This document shows positions 24,122 through 37,676 of a DNA stretch of 64,000 nt, piece after piece. The stretch spans positions 4,960,001 to 5,024,000 of the forward strand of contig NC_092040.1 in the NCBI RefSeq assembly GCF_003086295.3, in the 5' to 3' direction. How positions within the stretch are numbered: position 1 is the stretch's first letter; the number at the start of each line of letters is the position of its first letter. The notes below the pieces were generated by a model. The model worked only from the letters and a program-made list of their open reading frames with translations, had not been told where the DNA came from and did no database searches. Source of the DNA: Arachis hypogaea. Its lineage: Eukaryota > Streptophyta > Magnoliopsida > Fabales > Fabaceae. The translations under genes were made by a program, and so were the position numbers.

Positions 24122-26492
24122 TTTAGTTTACTTGCCTCACTGAGTGCTGCACAAGGGTTCGAGACCCATAGCAGTAATAGTGTCTATCGTGTGTAAGTGG
24201 GTGTGTTAAAAAATTACACAAAATTGAATATATAATTGAAAAATACATAAAAAGTTAAGTCTCATTAAGTAAAACTTAAAAAAAAACTTTAATGTTGATC
24301 AATTTTTTTACGAAAAATAATAAAATTAAAGCTATATATATAAAAGATAGAGGCCGAAATATCGACAATAAAAAAAACAAAAGAAAAAAAATTAAAGAGC
24401 AAGCTAAGAAAAAATATATATAAAAAATAAGAGATTGGTGTCACTTTCAAAAAGGGAGAAATTGTTCCCAAGAGGGAGAAAGACAACCATTGGAAAAAAA
24501 AAAAAAGTAAAGCTAACTAAATAATGAAAGATCATGGAGAAGGACTTAGCAATAACTAACAATAAAGAAGAGAGTATTATTGATGAAAGTGAAGCACTCA
24601 AGACTTATAGACTTGGATCCTAACTCATGTTGCATTATAGTGATGAAGATGCAACGATGAAAAGTACTTGAAAGAAATTAGAATAATAATTAGAAATTTT
24701 AGGATTATAATAATGACCATTCTCTATTATGTATTGCATGTACTAGTGACATGTTTATCTTCTTTTGTGGCGAGGTTTTGAAATCTAATTGTTGAAAAAA
24801 AAGTATGAAAAATAAATTTTATATGATGAAACTATCTAAATATTTAAAAACTACTTCAAAATTTTAAATTATCCTTTTGCTTAAATCCTGAATTATAGAA
24901 TTATTTATCCATAAACTCTTATGAAAACATAGTTTGCTATAGAATTCTACAAAAGAAGATATATTTAACGTTAATCTTAGTTGCTTGTTTTTTATTAATT
25001 TAAATATTACTTGCTTGTTAGCTTCTATATATTGGTCCTAAATTAAATATGAAAAGATTAATCTCTGTTCTCTGAGGGTCTTGTACGCAGTTTACTTTAA
25101 TCATTGATCTAGTCATGTGGAGCATTTTTTTTATTTTTCCTTTTCTGACGATAATCGTGTGAAGCAGAAAGAAAACATTTACTAGTCTAAAGTACTGTGG
25201 TAACGTTTTTACTTTTATTTTTTTATTATTTTTATTTTTGTGAAATCAACACATTATATGACTAGCACTGCATAACTTAGCTTCAACATCTCATTAAAAA
25301 TTCATATCTTCTTTTATTCAAATGTTACTTTGACTTTCCAAATTCTACGCTCAATGACATCCTACATAATATAGGAAACATTTTAAGTGTACTGAATGTA
25401 TCGGTACTCTAATTATTTTAACCGTTAATCTGAATTATAAAAAAAATATATAATATATATTAATTAAAATCAACGATTAAAATAACTGCTACACCGATAT
25501 TTTTCGATTTACTTTCCTATAATATATGCCATATATCTCCTGTCTTAAACAATAGACATTCGTGAGTTAAAAACTAAAAATAAAAAACATAATTAGTAGA
25601 TTTTCGCTCCAAAAGCCAAATGTCACCCGAAGAAATGAACAATCCATCATCGAAGCATGTTTGGCATCTTCTCTTCCAGCGCTCTTTTTCATTGAATTTT
25701 CTACTTTTCCAAATCTTAGTCATTCACTAAGTAATAGTTAGTCAATTACGTGCACCATTTGTTTACTCATCATTTTTGCACTTTTCTGTTGGTAAAATTT
25801 ATAGTGATTATGATATGGAGTTTTAGACACGTTCTAAACACTCTTATTTATTTAGGATTAATAAATATTTTAAAATTTAAAATATAAAATTTGTATGATA
25901 TCTTTTTTTCATATGGAGTTTTTGACACGTTCTAAAGACTCTATTTATTCAGGGCTAGTAAATATTTTAAAATTTAAAATATAAAATTTGATAAAATAAT
26001 ACTAGAGAAACATTAAAATTTATTATTTTTATTCATTAATTATCTATTAATATTTAAAAATATACGATAAAATATGTTATTGAATTACTAAACCAAAAGA
26101 ACTACATTTAAAGAATCAAATTAATAGTTAAGTGATGACAAAAAATAATAACATATTTTATATGATACTTAATTAATATTCATCGATATATGTGTCTTTC
26201 ATGTATTGTTATATTTTCATAAAAAAAATATTGTTTTGAATATATTTAGATACATTCAAATATAATTACGCGTTAACATGATTTTATTTTTAATTTATAT
26301 TCTTAAAATAAATTTATAATATATTAACCAATTTTTTATTGTAAAATTATTTTCAACTTTTTTTTCTTTAAGAATTTAGAATTTAAAATTTGAATTTTGT
26401 TAAAAGAATGAGCTGATATCGAAAAAGAAAAAATCCAGTTAAATCGTTTATATATTCATGCAAATCACATTGTTAAGATTTCCACAAATGTG
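24122..26492. other. intergenic DNA upstream of the receptor kinase
   Basis: No gene. About 25385-25515 is a small inverted-repeat element (AGTGTACTGAATGTATCGGTA versus AAAAATATCGGTGTAGCAG on the other strand). A 50-60-base segment around GAGTTTTTGACACGTTCTAAA is repeated at about 25815-25895 and 25915-25990. Confidence 0.5.
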
Positions 26493-26500
26493 TATATAAT
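26493..26500 (+). promoter_or_regulatory. candidate TATA box of the receptor kinase gene
   Basis: TATATAAT, 46 bases before the ATG, would give a very short 5' UTR of about 15 bases. A more distant start cannot be excluded. Confidence 0.35.
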
Positions 26501-26538
26501 AAGTAATTTCTCAAACATGTAGCAGCATCAAAATTTCC

Positions 26539-28938
26539 ATGGCTTCAGCAACCTTTTTCATCGCTTCCCTTCTCTTTCTTCACATCACACTAGCCTTTGC
26601 CAACATTACCATAAATTCAACACTCTCCACCACCAACAACAACAATGCATGGCGTTCACCTTCAGCTGAATTTGCTTTTGGATTTCACCAACTCAAAGAC
26701 ACAAATCTCTTCATAGTTGCCATATGGTACGACAAAATACCAGAAAAAACCATAGTTTGGAGTTCATATTCACTCAGCAATCCAACACCAACAGGATCAA
26801 AGATTCAGTTAACACCATCAGGTCTAAAACTAACAACTCCCAATGGTGAATCCACATGGATAGCACAAACCAACAACCCTGTTTCCCATGGTTCTATGCT
26901 TGACACTGGAAACTTTGTTCTTGCAAGCAGTGATAACAAGAAACTTTTGTGGCAAAGTTTCAAGAACCCCACAGATACTTTGTTGCCAAACCAAACTCTT
27001 GAATCTGATGCCACTCTCACTTCTAGATTGAGTGATACAAACTACACAAGAGGGAGGTTTCAACTCTATTTTCAGAATGACACCATCTTGTTAAGTCCTC
27101 TAGCATGGCCTACCGAATTTCGCTATGATTACTACGATGTTTTCGGACATGCTGCACGCTTGGTGTTTGATGAAAGTGGTGAGATATATCTGGAGACAGA
27201 GAATGGTAATAGAACAACACCACAAGCTCCTAAATGGCAACCCAACTTAGCTCTTGATCCTAGGAACAATTACTATAGAGCTACACTTGATTACTATGGA
27301 GTTTTAACTCAATATGTTCATCCAAAGGACTCAAATTCTCAGCAAGGGTGGAGAGTTTTAAGGTACACTCCTAGTAACATTTGCACAAGTATTTTCAATG
27401 ATTATGGAAGTGGTGCTTGTGGTTACAATAGCTATTGCTCCATGGAAGAACAGAGGCCTACTTGCAATTGCCCTGATGGGTATACTCTGATTGATCCAAG
27501 CAATGTTTTTGGTGGATGCCAACCGAATTTCACTCTTGGTTGCGGAGCAGATAATTATGGCAAAGAATTGCAAGCGCGCCCAGAAGATCTATATAATTTT
27601 AGTGTTTTGAGTGATGTGGATTTTCCTCTTAATGATTATGAGCAGATTCAACCTTATTCTCAAGATGAGTGCCAACAAGATTGTTTACATGATTGCAATT
27701 GTGCTGTTGCAATCTATACCAACAATCAAACCTGTTGGAAGAAGAGGTTGCCTCTTTCTAACGGAAGAACACAAAGTGGAGGTCAAACAATACTTATCAA
27801 AACAAGAGTTGCACCTCTTGGCATTCCCACTGGTGCTGAATCAAAGAAAGATCATAATAAGATTAAGCCAGGTTTTCATGGATTACTTATTGGATCGCTT
27901 GTCATCAATGTTGTACTCCTGGCTGCAGTTCTTTTGGCTTTTCACCTGAAGAAGCGAAAAAGGGACATCAAAGTCTCAAGTCTTCTAGAAACAAATCTGC
28001 ATTCTTTTAGCTATGAAGCACTGAAGGATGCAACACGGGAGTTTAGCGAAGAACTGGGACGGGGTTCCTTTGGCATTGTTTACAAAGGAACCATAGAATC
28101 AAGGTTTTATAATGTGGTGGCAGTCAAGAAGCTTGACAGATTGGCACAAGAAGGAGAGAAGGAATTCAAGGCTGAGTTGAGTGCCATTGGTAAAACCTGC
28201 CACAAGAATCTGGTAAGGTTGATTGGATTCTGTGATGAGGGAACTAACAGAATGCTTGTCTATGAGTTCATGAGCAAAGGTGCTCTGGCAAACTTCCTAT
28301 TTGGACAAACCAAACCCATTTGGGATCTAAGGGTAAGGTTTGCTTTGGGGATTGCAAGAGAGTTGGTGTACTTGCATGAAGAGTGTGACACTCCCATCAT
28401 TCATTGTGACATAAAACCTCAGAATATACTCATAGATGATAACTTCAATGCAAAGATATCTGACTTCGGGTTGGCCAAGTTGTTGTTGTCTGATCAGAGC
28501 AGGACCAACACCATGATCCGAGGAACAAGAGGTTATGTTGCTCCGGAATGGTTCAGGAATGTTCCTGTGACGGTTAAGGTGGATGTTTATAGCTTCGGCG
28601 TTATGTTACTAGAGATCATTTGCTGCAGAAAGAGTGTGCTGATGTTGGAGTCCGGGGAGGAAGAGAAGGCTGTGCTGACTGATTGGGCTTATGATTGCTT
28701 TGTAGAAAGGAAAATAGATGCCTTGGTGGATGATGATACGGAGGCTATAGCTGACAGTGGAAGGTTACAAAGGTGGGTGAAGATAGCAATTTGGTGCATT
28801 CAAGAGCATCATGAAAAGAGGCCAACAATGGGGATTGTGTTGCAAATGCTTGAAGGCTTGGTTGAAGTCTCGGATCCACCATCACCCTTTTCTTTAAATC
28901 CGGTTTCTTCACTGCCCCACAGCCAAGAACCAAAATAA
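26539..28938 (+). CDS. G-type lectin S-receptor-like Ser/Thr kinase (LECRK/RLK1 type)
   Basis: Intronless, 799 residues, full length for the family. Order: signal peptide (about 1-21, ending LAFA), bulb-type lectin domain (about 25-150, WQSFKNPTDTLLPNQ near its end), S-locus glycoprotein region, EGF-like cysteine cluster (about 290-325), PAN/apple cysteines (about 335-425), one membrane segment (about 446-468) and a kinase domain (about 500-775). The glycine loop GRGSFG (about 506), the catalytic HCDIKPQN (about 621) and the DFG motif (SDFGLAK, about 640) are intact, as is APEW. HCD replaces HRD, making it a non-RD kinase, common among plant immune receptor kinases. The closest family members are rice LECRK1-4 and tobacco/Arabidopsis RLK1-type proteins. 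It acts at the plasma membrane; the ligand is unknown. It runs tail-to-tail with the UCH3 gene 475 bases on. Confidence 0.95.
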   Translation: MASATFFIASLLFLHITLAFANITINSTLSTTNNNNAWRSPSAEFAFGFHQLKDTNLFIVAIWYDKIPEKTIVWSSYSLSNPTPTGSKIQLTPSGLKLTTPNGESTWIAQTNNPVSHGSMLDTGNFVLASSDNKKLLWQSFKNPTDTLLPNQTLESDATLTSRLSDTNYTRGRFQLYFQNDTILLSPLAWPTEFRYDYYDVFGHAARLVFDESGEIYLETENGNRTTPQAPKWQPNLALDPRNNYYRATLDYYGVLTQYVHPKDSNSQQGWRVLRYTPSNICTSIFNDYGSGACGYNSYCSMEEQRPTCNCPDGYTLIDPSNVFGGCQPNFTLGCGADNYGKELQARPEDLYNFSVLSDVDFPLNDYEQIQPYSQDECQQDCLHDCNCAVAIYTNNQTCWKKRLPLSNGRTQSGGQTILIKTRVAPLGIPTGAESKKDHNKIKPGFHGLLIGSLVINVVLLAAVLLAFHLKKRKRDIKVSSLLETNLHSFSYEALKDATREFSEELGRGSFGIVYKGTIESRFYNVVAVKKLDRLAQEGEKEFKAELSAIGKTCHKNLVRLIGFCDEGTNRMLVYEFMSKGALANFLFGQTKPIWDLRVRFALGIARELVYLHEECDTPIIHCDIKPQNILIDDNFNAKISDFGLAKLLLSDQSRTNTMIRGTRGYVAPEWFRNVPVTVKVDVYSFGVMLLEIICCRKSVLMLESGEEEKAVLTDWAYDCFVERKIDALVDDDTEAIADSGRLQRWVKIAIWCIQEHHEKRPTMGIVLQMLEGLVEVSDPPSPFSLNPVSSLPHSQEPK

Positions 28939-29412
28939 AAAGGGGACAAAAAGATATCCCTGCCAGTGCTTTGATTTTGATTTTTATTTAGTATGTACAA
29001 ATTACATAGCGAATGGTTATCTTGTATTTTCAACTCTCTTAACTATTTGTAATTCATGCATAATGAAAAATCCGTACTTTTTAGGCTCATTTCTGATTCT
29101 CTGAACACAACTTATGATCATATATTCATATCTTCATCGGTAACGTTTTTTGTAATATGCTGTTAGTTACAGGGGCTGCCTGTTATAGACGGTGTCCTTG
29201 GACCATGCACATGCAGCCATATTCGCATGATTGAATTGTCTCGAAATTCCATCCATTAATCAACGATATTTTTACATGCACTGCATTAAATCTTAAATCG
29301 AAGAGCATCCATTTCCTAGACGCTTTATGAAAATAAAATCCGAGCATAGCACTGGCACATTCAGTAAGCAGATACATGGATTTCTTCAACATGAAACTTG
29401 CAGCCTTAGCCC

Positions 29413-31498
29413 TTAGAATCCATCCTTGGATTTCTTTGAGACAGCAATGACATTGAAGTTGATGGAGTCTGGATTTTTCTGGATCATGCTGTTAATCACT
29501 TTAGCTGCATCCTGTTGTAATTAAGAGACATTAGTTTTTTTGAAAAATACAACTAAAAATAGAAAAGAGAGAACAGTTATTGCAACTTAGAAGAATGCAT
29601 CAACACAACACAACACAAAAGGAGCATACACTTGATATATGCAAATTTTTAAGCACAGTCTGTGGCCAGATTTTCCAAGATGATTCCTTTTTTTTTTGGG
29701 CAGTCCAACAGTCAAACAAACTCAACATTACCAATTCCTATAAAATTGGTCTTAAAAGGACGAATGTTTCAGTCAAGGCAAATTGTCCGAGCCATTTTAA
29801 AAGAACTACCAGTCCGTTGTTTCTTCATGCATCATTTAAATTCAAAGCCCTCTACCAGGACAATAAAATCATTTGGCAACGCTAACGATTTCGTTTGAAC
29901 ATCTTTAGGGAACAAACAATTATTGCCTATGCAATATATTTACCTTCAACAAAGTACTTGGCGAAGATGGACCATGAGATATTGGCTCTGACTTTCTTCC
30001 ATCAAGCTCATAAAGTTGACCTGAATGGGTTTAATTACACAGAAATTAATCAGGTAAATGTAACCAAAATAAAGGGGATGAGGGAAAAGCCTCATATATA
30101 TGCAGTTATATAAAGAAATTACCATCCACACAAGCAAAGCAGATAAAATGAGCATATGCATTATCTGCTGCCTGCATTACAAATATTTGAAAGACAAAAA
30201 AAGGGGGTAAGTTGACAGATTGAATTAAATATAAGCATCATACTAACAAGGCCTAAATCGATTCAAGTACATCGGATTAAATTTTAAAGTGAAAAAAATG
30301 ACCATTTTAACTACTATATCAGTATGACTGAATCACTAATATATCATCTTCACATCATTCTCCATTTACCTCTGTATCGCCAGCATTTGCTGCCACTGAA
30401 TGAGCAACTTCCATTTCTCCATCATTCTCAAGGAATTTTGCACGCTGTACGATACAAAAGTTCAAACAAGTAAAATTTAGTAATATTTCAAGCTCATCAA
30501 TAGCATGTTTTCCCGGCAGGACATGTGGATATACATAAAGAAATATACAAAGTCCAGGCAGAGAGGAACAACCTGCATTGGATCCATGCTTGCAGTAGAT
30601 TTAAAGAACTTATCCAAGAATGACCCCTCAACTGACAAAATCATCGCTGACCGAGGTGAGAAATAATGGTTGATGTCTTAAAAGTCTATTCCATCTACTA
30701 CCGAAGACTTACCAAGCTTAATCTCAGACGTGGGGTTGCCAAGAGCATGAAGCAATCCTACTGTACCACAAGCATTACCCACAGTTTGCTTCATAAAATA
30801 CACTTTACTGCTATATTCCTAAAAAAAAAACCCCTCAAAAAAGGTTGTTCATAATAAAAAAAATCAAGGATAATGCGCTATGTGCTAACCAGAATAGAAT
30901 TTTATTGTTTGTCAGTTTGTCTGAATATTGAAACATGCATTTAAAGTGTCTTAAAATTGAAAATGAATATCCACAAACAGATGATGTGCACTCACCCTTT
31001 TTTCATGTTCCTGTTGCAACCTCTCTTCTTCAGTCTGGTAATATCAAAATGTTTTAAAAAATCAGAAGAAAAGAAACAGCATAGTCACATTCATGTGCAT
31101 AAAATAAAAAAATAAAATAAAATAAAAAGAAAAAGAAAAGGGAAACCTGAGTGGTTATAGGATAAAGGAAAAGAACAGCAAGAACAGGCTTAGGAACCAT
31201 TTCGAGAAGCTGATCATCTAAGCCATAAACATCACAGCATTCTGCTTCATCCTGTGGAAGCCCAAGCCCCCATAGGAACTGCAACAATCATCCAAAAACA
31301 ACACACTTAAATTATGCGTTCATGTTCAAAACTATTCGACAATAAAAATCTGTTACTGTCATAATCTTAATTGCATTAGAAACTAACTGCGAGAGAGGAT
31401 TAGTAGGAAAGAACCTGGTTCATGACATCAGGATTAGCTTCGAGAGGAAGCCACCTTTTAGAGGAAGCAGAAGAGGTGCTTTGTTGTACCGACGCCAT
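29413..31498 (-). CDS. UCH3: ubiquitin carboxyl-terminal hydrolase, UCHL3/UCH3 type
   Basis: Nine exons joined by GT/AG sites and phase: 31498-31415, 31278-31147, 31034-30996, 30818-30713, 30631-30573, 30444-30370, 30171-30123, 30020-29944, 29511-29413. They give 239 residues, close to human UCHL3 (230) and plant UCH3. This cysteine protease trims small adducts or peptides from the ubiquitin C-terminus. All catalytic residues are present: oxyanion Gln96 and nucleophile Cys102 ([10 protein letters not shown]), His173 ([11 protein letters not shown]) and Asp188 (LYELDGRK). The N-terminal [15 protein letters not shown] and the [14 protein letters not shown] segment are family signatures. The active-site crossover region lies between about 150 and 168. 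Exon 4's acceptor follows a ten-T tract and was chosen because a nearer AG breaks the frame. The gene looks functional. Confidence 0.93.
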
Positions 31499-32816
31499 TG
31501 TTTTTGTTAAAAGTTTTTTTCTTCTTTCCTTCCCACTCCAGACACACACTTCTCGAGTTCTCGTTTTCATTATTATTTATACTTTTATTTAGTCTTCTGT
31601 TGGGCCTTATTGGGCCTGAGTCTACACTAGCTAGGCCCAGTATTTCAACAACCGAAGCCTAGCCCATTTAACCACCTGCCCCTCTCTTGTTTCAGCTTTT
31701 CAGTTGACATACATATTCTAGTATTCTACGGATATGCACAATGCAGCAAAAACTGTTACTTCGTTTTTATAATATTTCTTGATGGCTTTTATTTATCTAT
31801 TCTGGAATAAGTAGAAGTTATTATAAAATATCCCTAGATATTAGAAAAAACAAAAAATATTTTTTCCGTTTTTATAAATTTTATATTGACTTTTGTTTCA
31901 TGAGTGAAAGTGAGGAAATAACTAGAAGTTTTAGGAACCAGAAAGAGTACTGGAACAAAAATGTTTGCTACTAAGTGTGACTTGGGTAGTTATTCAGTTA
32001 AAGTTTTTCGTTGCTTGGAAGAACAAATCAGCGTAGAAAAATTACAGATGGATTCAGTGCTGGAGTATTCAAGTAAGGTAATAACTAATAACAACTATAT
32101 GTCTAAAGCATAATAAGAGGCAAAAAATTGATGTTTGAAAAAGCTTTATTAAGAGGTGAAAATCGATATGTCTAAAATATTTAGGTTGTGTTTGATTTGC
32201 ATTTTTAAATTTGTTTTTATTTTCAGTGTTTTTTTTTCTAAATTTCGTGAAGGAAAAAATGAAAACAGGAAGTAAAAACAAAAAACAGAATTTTATTATT
32301 TTTACTGTTTTCACTTTTTGCTTTACAAAATTCAGAAAACAGAAAATACTGAAAATGAAAATGCAAATCAAACGCACCCTTATTTTCTGCTTTTATAACA
32401 AAACATTAACAATATGACACATTTTACTAGAAGGATTTGGCTCTTCATGTTGTTGCTGCACTTTAGAATTAGAAAGTAAAACACCTTAGAGGCTTAAATT
32501 ATTGATGAGAGCATCTTAACTATTCGCCATATTTTGCATGACCCTCCTGAAAGGCCATATCTTTTACTTTAAAATTATACTGATATCACAAGTTGAGGTG
32601 AGAACATAAAAATTGGTGGTGTTATATAGTTTTACAAGAACACAATTGCAAAAACAAAATCCATTAGTTCTTAAAGGACCACACAACCATCGGTATCAAA
32701 CATTACAGGTGGAGAAGAATTGAATTTATTGAATGTTTGATTCAAAACATCAATGACCACCTCATAATTTAACCTCCCTAGCATTCAAGAAACAACTAGC
32801 CATGGTGGTACTCCTT
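31499..32816. other. UCH3 promoter side and intergenic DNA
   Basis: 31499-31700 is the likely UCH3 5' UTR/promoter. About 32190-32400 is an inverted-repeat stretch (TTTTTATTTTCAGTGTTTTTT versus CTGAAAATGAAAATGCAAATC arms), a likely small MITE. No other gene. Confidence 0.5.
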
Positions 32817-35281
<2,465 letters not shown>

Positions 35282-37676
35282 TTTTCTTCTTCTCTCTTGA
35301 GCTTTAGATTACTAACTAAGCCTTTTTTTTTTGTTTTTCTTATTTGCAGGATGGCAGCAAAAAGAGAGAATGATGAAATCGTTGCATTTTTATATTAATT
35401 AATTGATATCGATGGTGGTGCTGACAATGCGCTCATCTCTAGACAAGATAAGGTTCCAAACTGTAATAAATTCATTTATTAGGTGCACCACTATTATTGG
35501 CTGTTGTCTCAATTCTAAACTCAAGTGTCTCTCTCTTAGAATTTCCTTTTTTTTGTTCAAACACGATTCTAAATAAAATATTAAAAACAAGACATAAAAT
35601 ATAAAAATATAAAATTTTATATTATACATAATAATAACAAATATAATTATAAAAAATTAATAAAAATAATAAAAATAAATTATATTTTTATTTTTTATCA
35701 TAATAGATATAAAATATAATAAATTAAAAATCAATCTATTATAAATTAAAATTTTATTTAAAAATTTATTATCACTAATTAATGAATTATTATATATGTA
35801 AAATGAGATACAAATCTTGACATTTATTTAAATAGATAAATAAAGTGAGCCTAACCTAAGTTGGTTAACGTGAGTCTAATTTCTATCCAATTCTATTCAG
35901 GTACTGAGACAAAGACCGAAAGACTGAGACTTAGTATCGTGTTTGTTAGTTCAGAGACTGATACTAAAATTTTTGTCTCTGTCTCTAAAATTTCAGTATT
36001 TCAGTACCTCCAAAAAGTAAGGACACAGGAGACTGAAATTTTTAGAGATGAAGATTGAAACTTTAATAACATTTTATACCTAAAATATTTTCATTTCAAT
36101 TAATTAATTCCAATTTTACCCTTTGTGCAAGTTAAATTAGAGTTTCATTATTGTTTCAATTCCTGTCTCCCATTTTGCACCAAACAAAATACTGAGATTT
36201 GTTTCAATTCCTGTCTCTTAATCTCAGTCTCTCAGTCTCAAACTTTCTATCTCAATCTCTCCACCAAACGCTAAAAAGACTACAACAACTGCCACTTATA
36301 CACATGCGTCAGCCACAGAGTTTCCTTCTTTTAGAAAGTTGAGTGGATGGGCAGCCTTTCCTTTTTTATATCCATCAGGAGACAGAAGATGGGCCTAATC
36401 CAATATATTGATATGATGGTACAAATTCGGGCTATAGAATCCCCCCACCCCTCATTTTTTTTTTTTTTTAAGATAACTTTGTATATGAAAAGCAAAATGA
36501 ATTGCATAATAATCAGTTAATCACTAAGAATCAATTATCAAATAATTTTTTCGAAATTTCTTTAGTAAACGAATGAAGGTGGGCTAAAAATAATAATATA
36601 CAACTAAGTTTCGAAATGTATGTTGTACAAGACATTTTTATTTTTTATTATAAAAAGAATAATTTTTATTAGTAATTAAAAAATATTTTGTACCATAATA
36701 CGATTCTAATTTTTTAGGATAAAATGTTCTTTTAGTATCTAATATTTAGACTTTTTCTTTTAATTTTTTGATAATTTTTTTTAAAGTATTTTTTTTCAAT
36801 TATAATTTTCTTTTAGATAATGACAAATATCATAATTATAGTCGTCATAATTCATAAGGATAGTTGTAGTGATTTGAGAGCGAAAGTAACAAAATAATAA
36901 AAAAACAATAAAAAAAGAATTTTAAAAATGCATTTTCTAAAGAAAAAACTTTAGTTTTAACTAACAAACTAAAATAAAACGAAATATAATATTTAGAATA
37001 AAAATATATCATTTCAAACATTAGAAAAAAATTAAAATTTAATCTGAATATTAGAAATTAAAACAATAATTTATCAAATCTTTTATCATTGTGTTAATAT
37101 AAAAGAGACATACATTAGAGATAAGGTGGATACTACAATGAAGATTTTATTATTGTCTTCATATGAAGATGCTTCTTTTTTACCATTAGATAATGAAATG
37201 TATGGTTTGATTTTGATGTGTTACAAAAGTGTTATTTTTTTTAAAATGTAGCTAAACAAACAAAATACACTTTTAACACAAGAATCTTCATAAAAAGATG
37301 TTTTTAGCATCTTCATTTAAGTAGTTGCGTAGAGATAAAACGTTTTTTTTTTTTTTTTTTTGTCAGGAGATAAAACATGCTTAAACGGGAAAGAAACAAA
37401 AACTTAAAATTTACTTTCTCATTTGATCTTAAGACAACTTTGTTTTCCCAGCACGAAGAAAAAAAATATTACATAGACCAATCTGAATTTGGTGAACACA
37501 ATCAAATAATAAACCTTTTGCTTGTTCAATTGATTAGTGTTACACACTTACACACCATTCGACAAGTACATTATCAACATCGATTTCGTCCGAAGACTAG
37601 AAAGTAATAAAAACTTAAAAACTCATTGCACAATTAGCCTTGAGCAGTTGAAGAACATGTCTCTAACAATATTTTC
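35282..37676. other. intergenic DNA between hydratase and the 401-residue gene
   Basis: Mostly AT-rich; no gene. It contains the MITE at about 35895-36273, a poly-T run near 36453-36470 and another (T)n near 37341-37362. The last few hundred bases may be 3' UTR of the next gene. Confidence 0.5.
35895..36273. mobile_element. second copy of the Harbinger-type MITE, left end degraded
   Basis: Very similar to 4096-4488 across its body (TTCAGTACCTCCAAAAAGT, TAATAACATTTTATACC). The right end CTCCACCAAACGCTA is kept; the left GGTAGCGTTTG end has been replaced or lost. Confidence 0.75.

Noticed and set aside
26805..27573. Several antisense frames within the receptor kinase gene
   Set aside because: Shadows of a strongly coding + strand gene.
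30811..30815. Alternative UCH3 exon 4 acceptor at the inner CAG near 30809
   Set aside because: It introduces an immediate stop; the acceptor after the T-tract restores [11 protein letters not shown] in frame.
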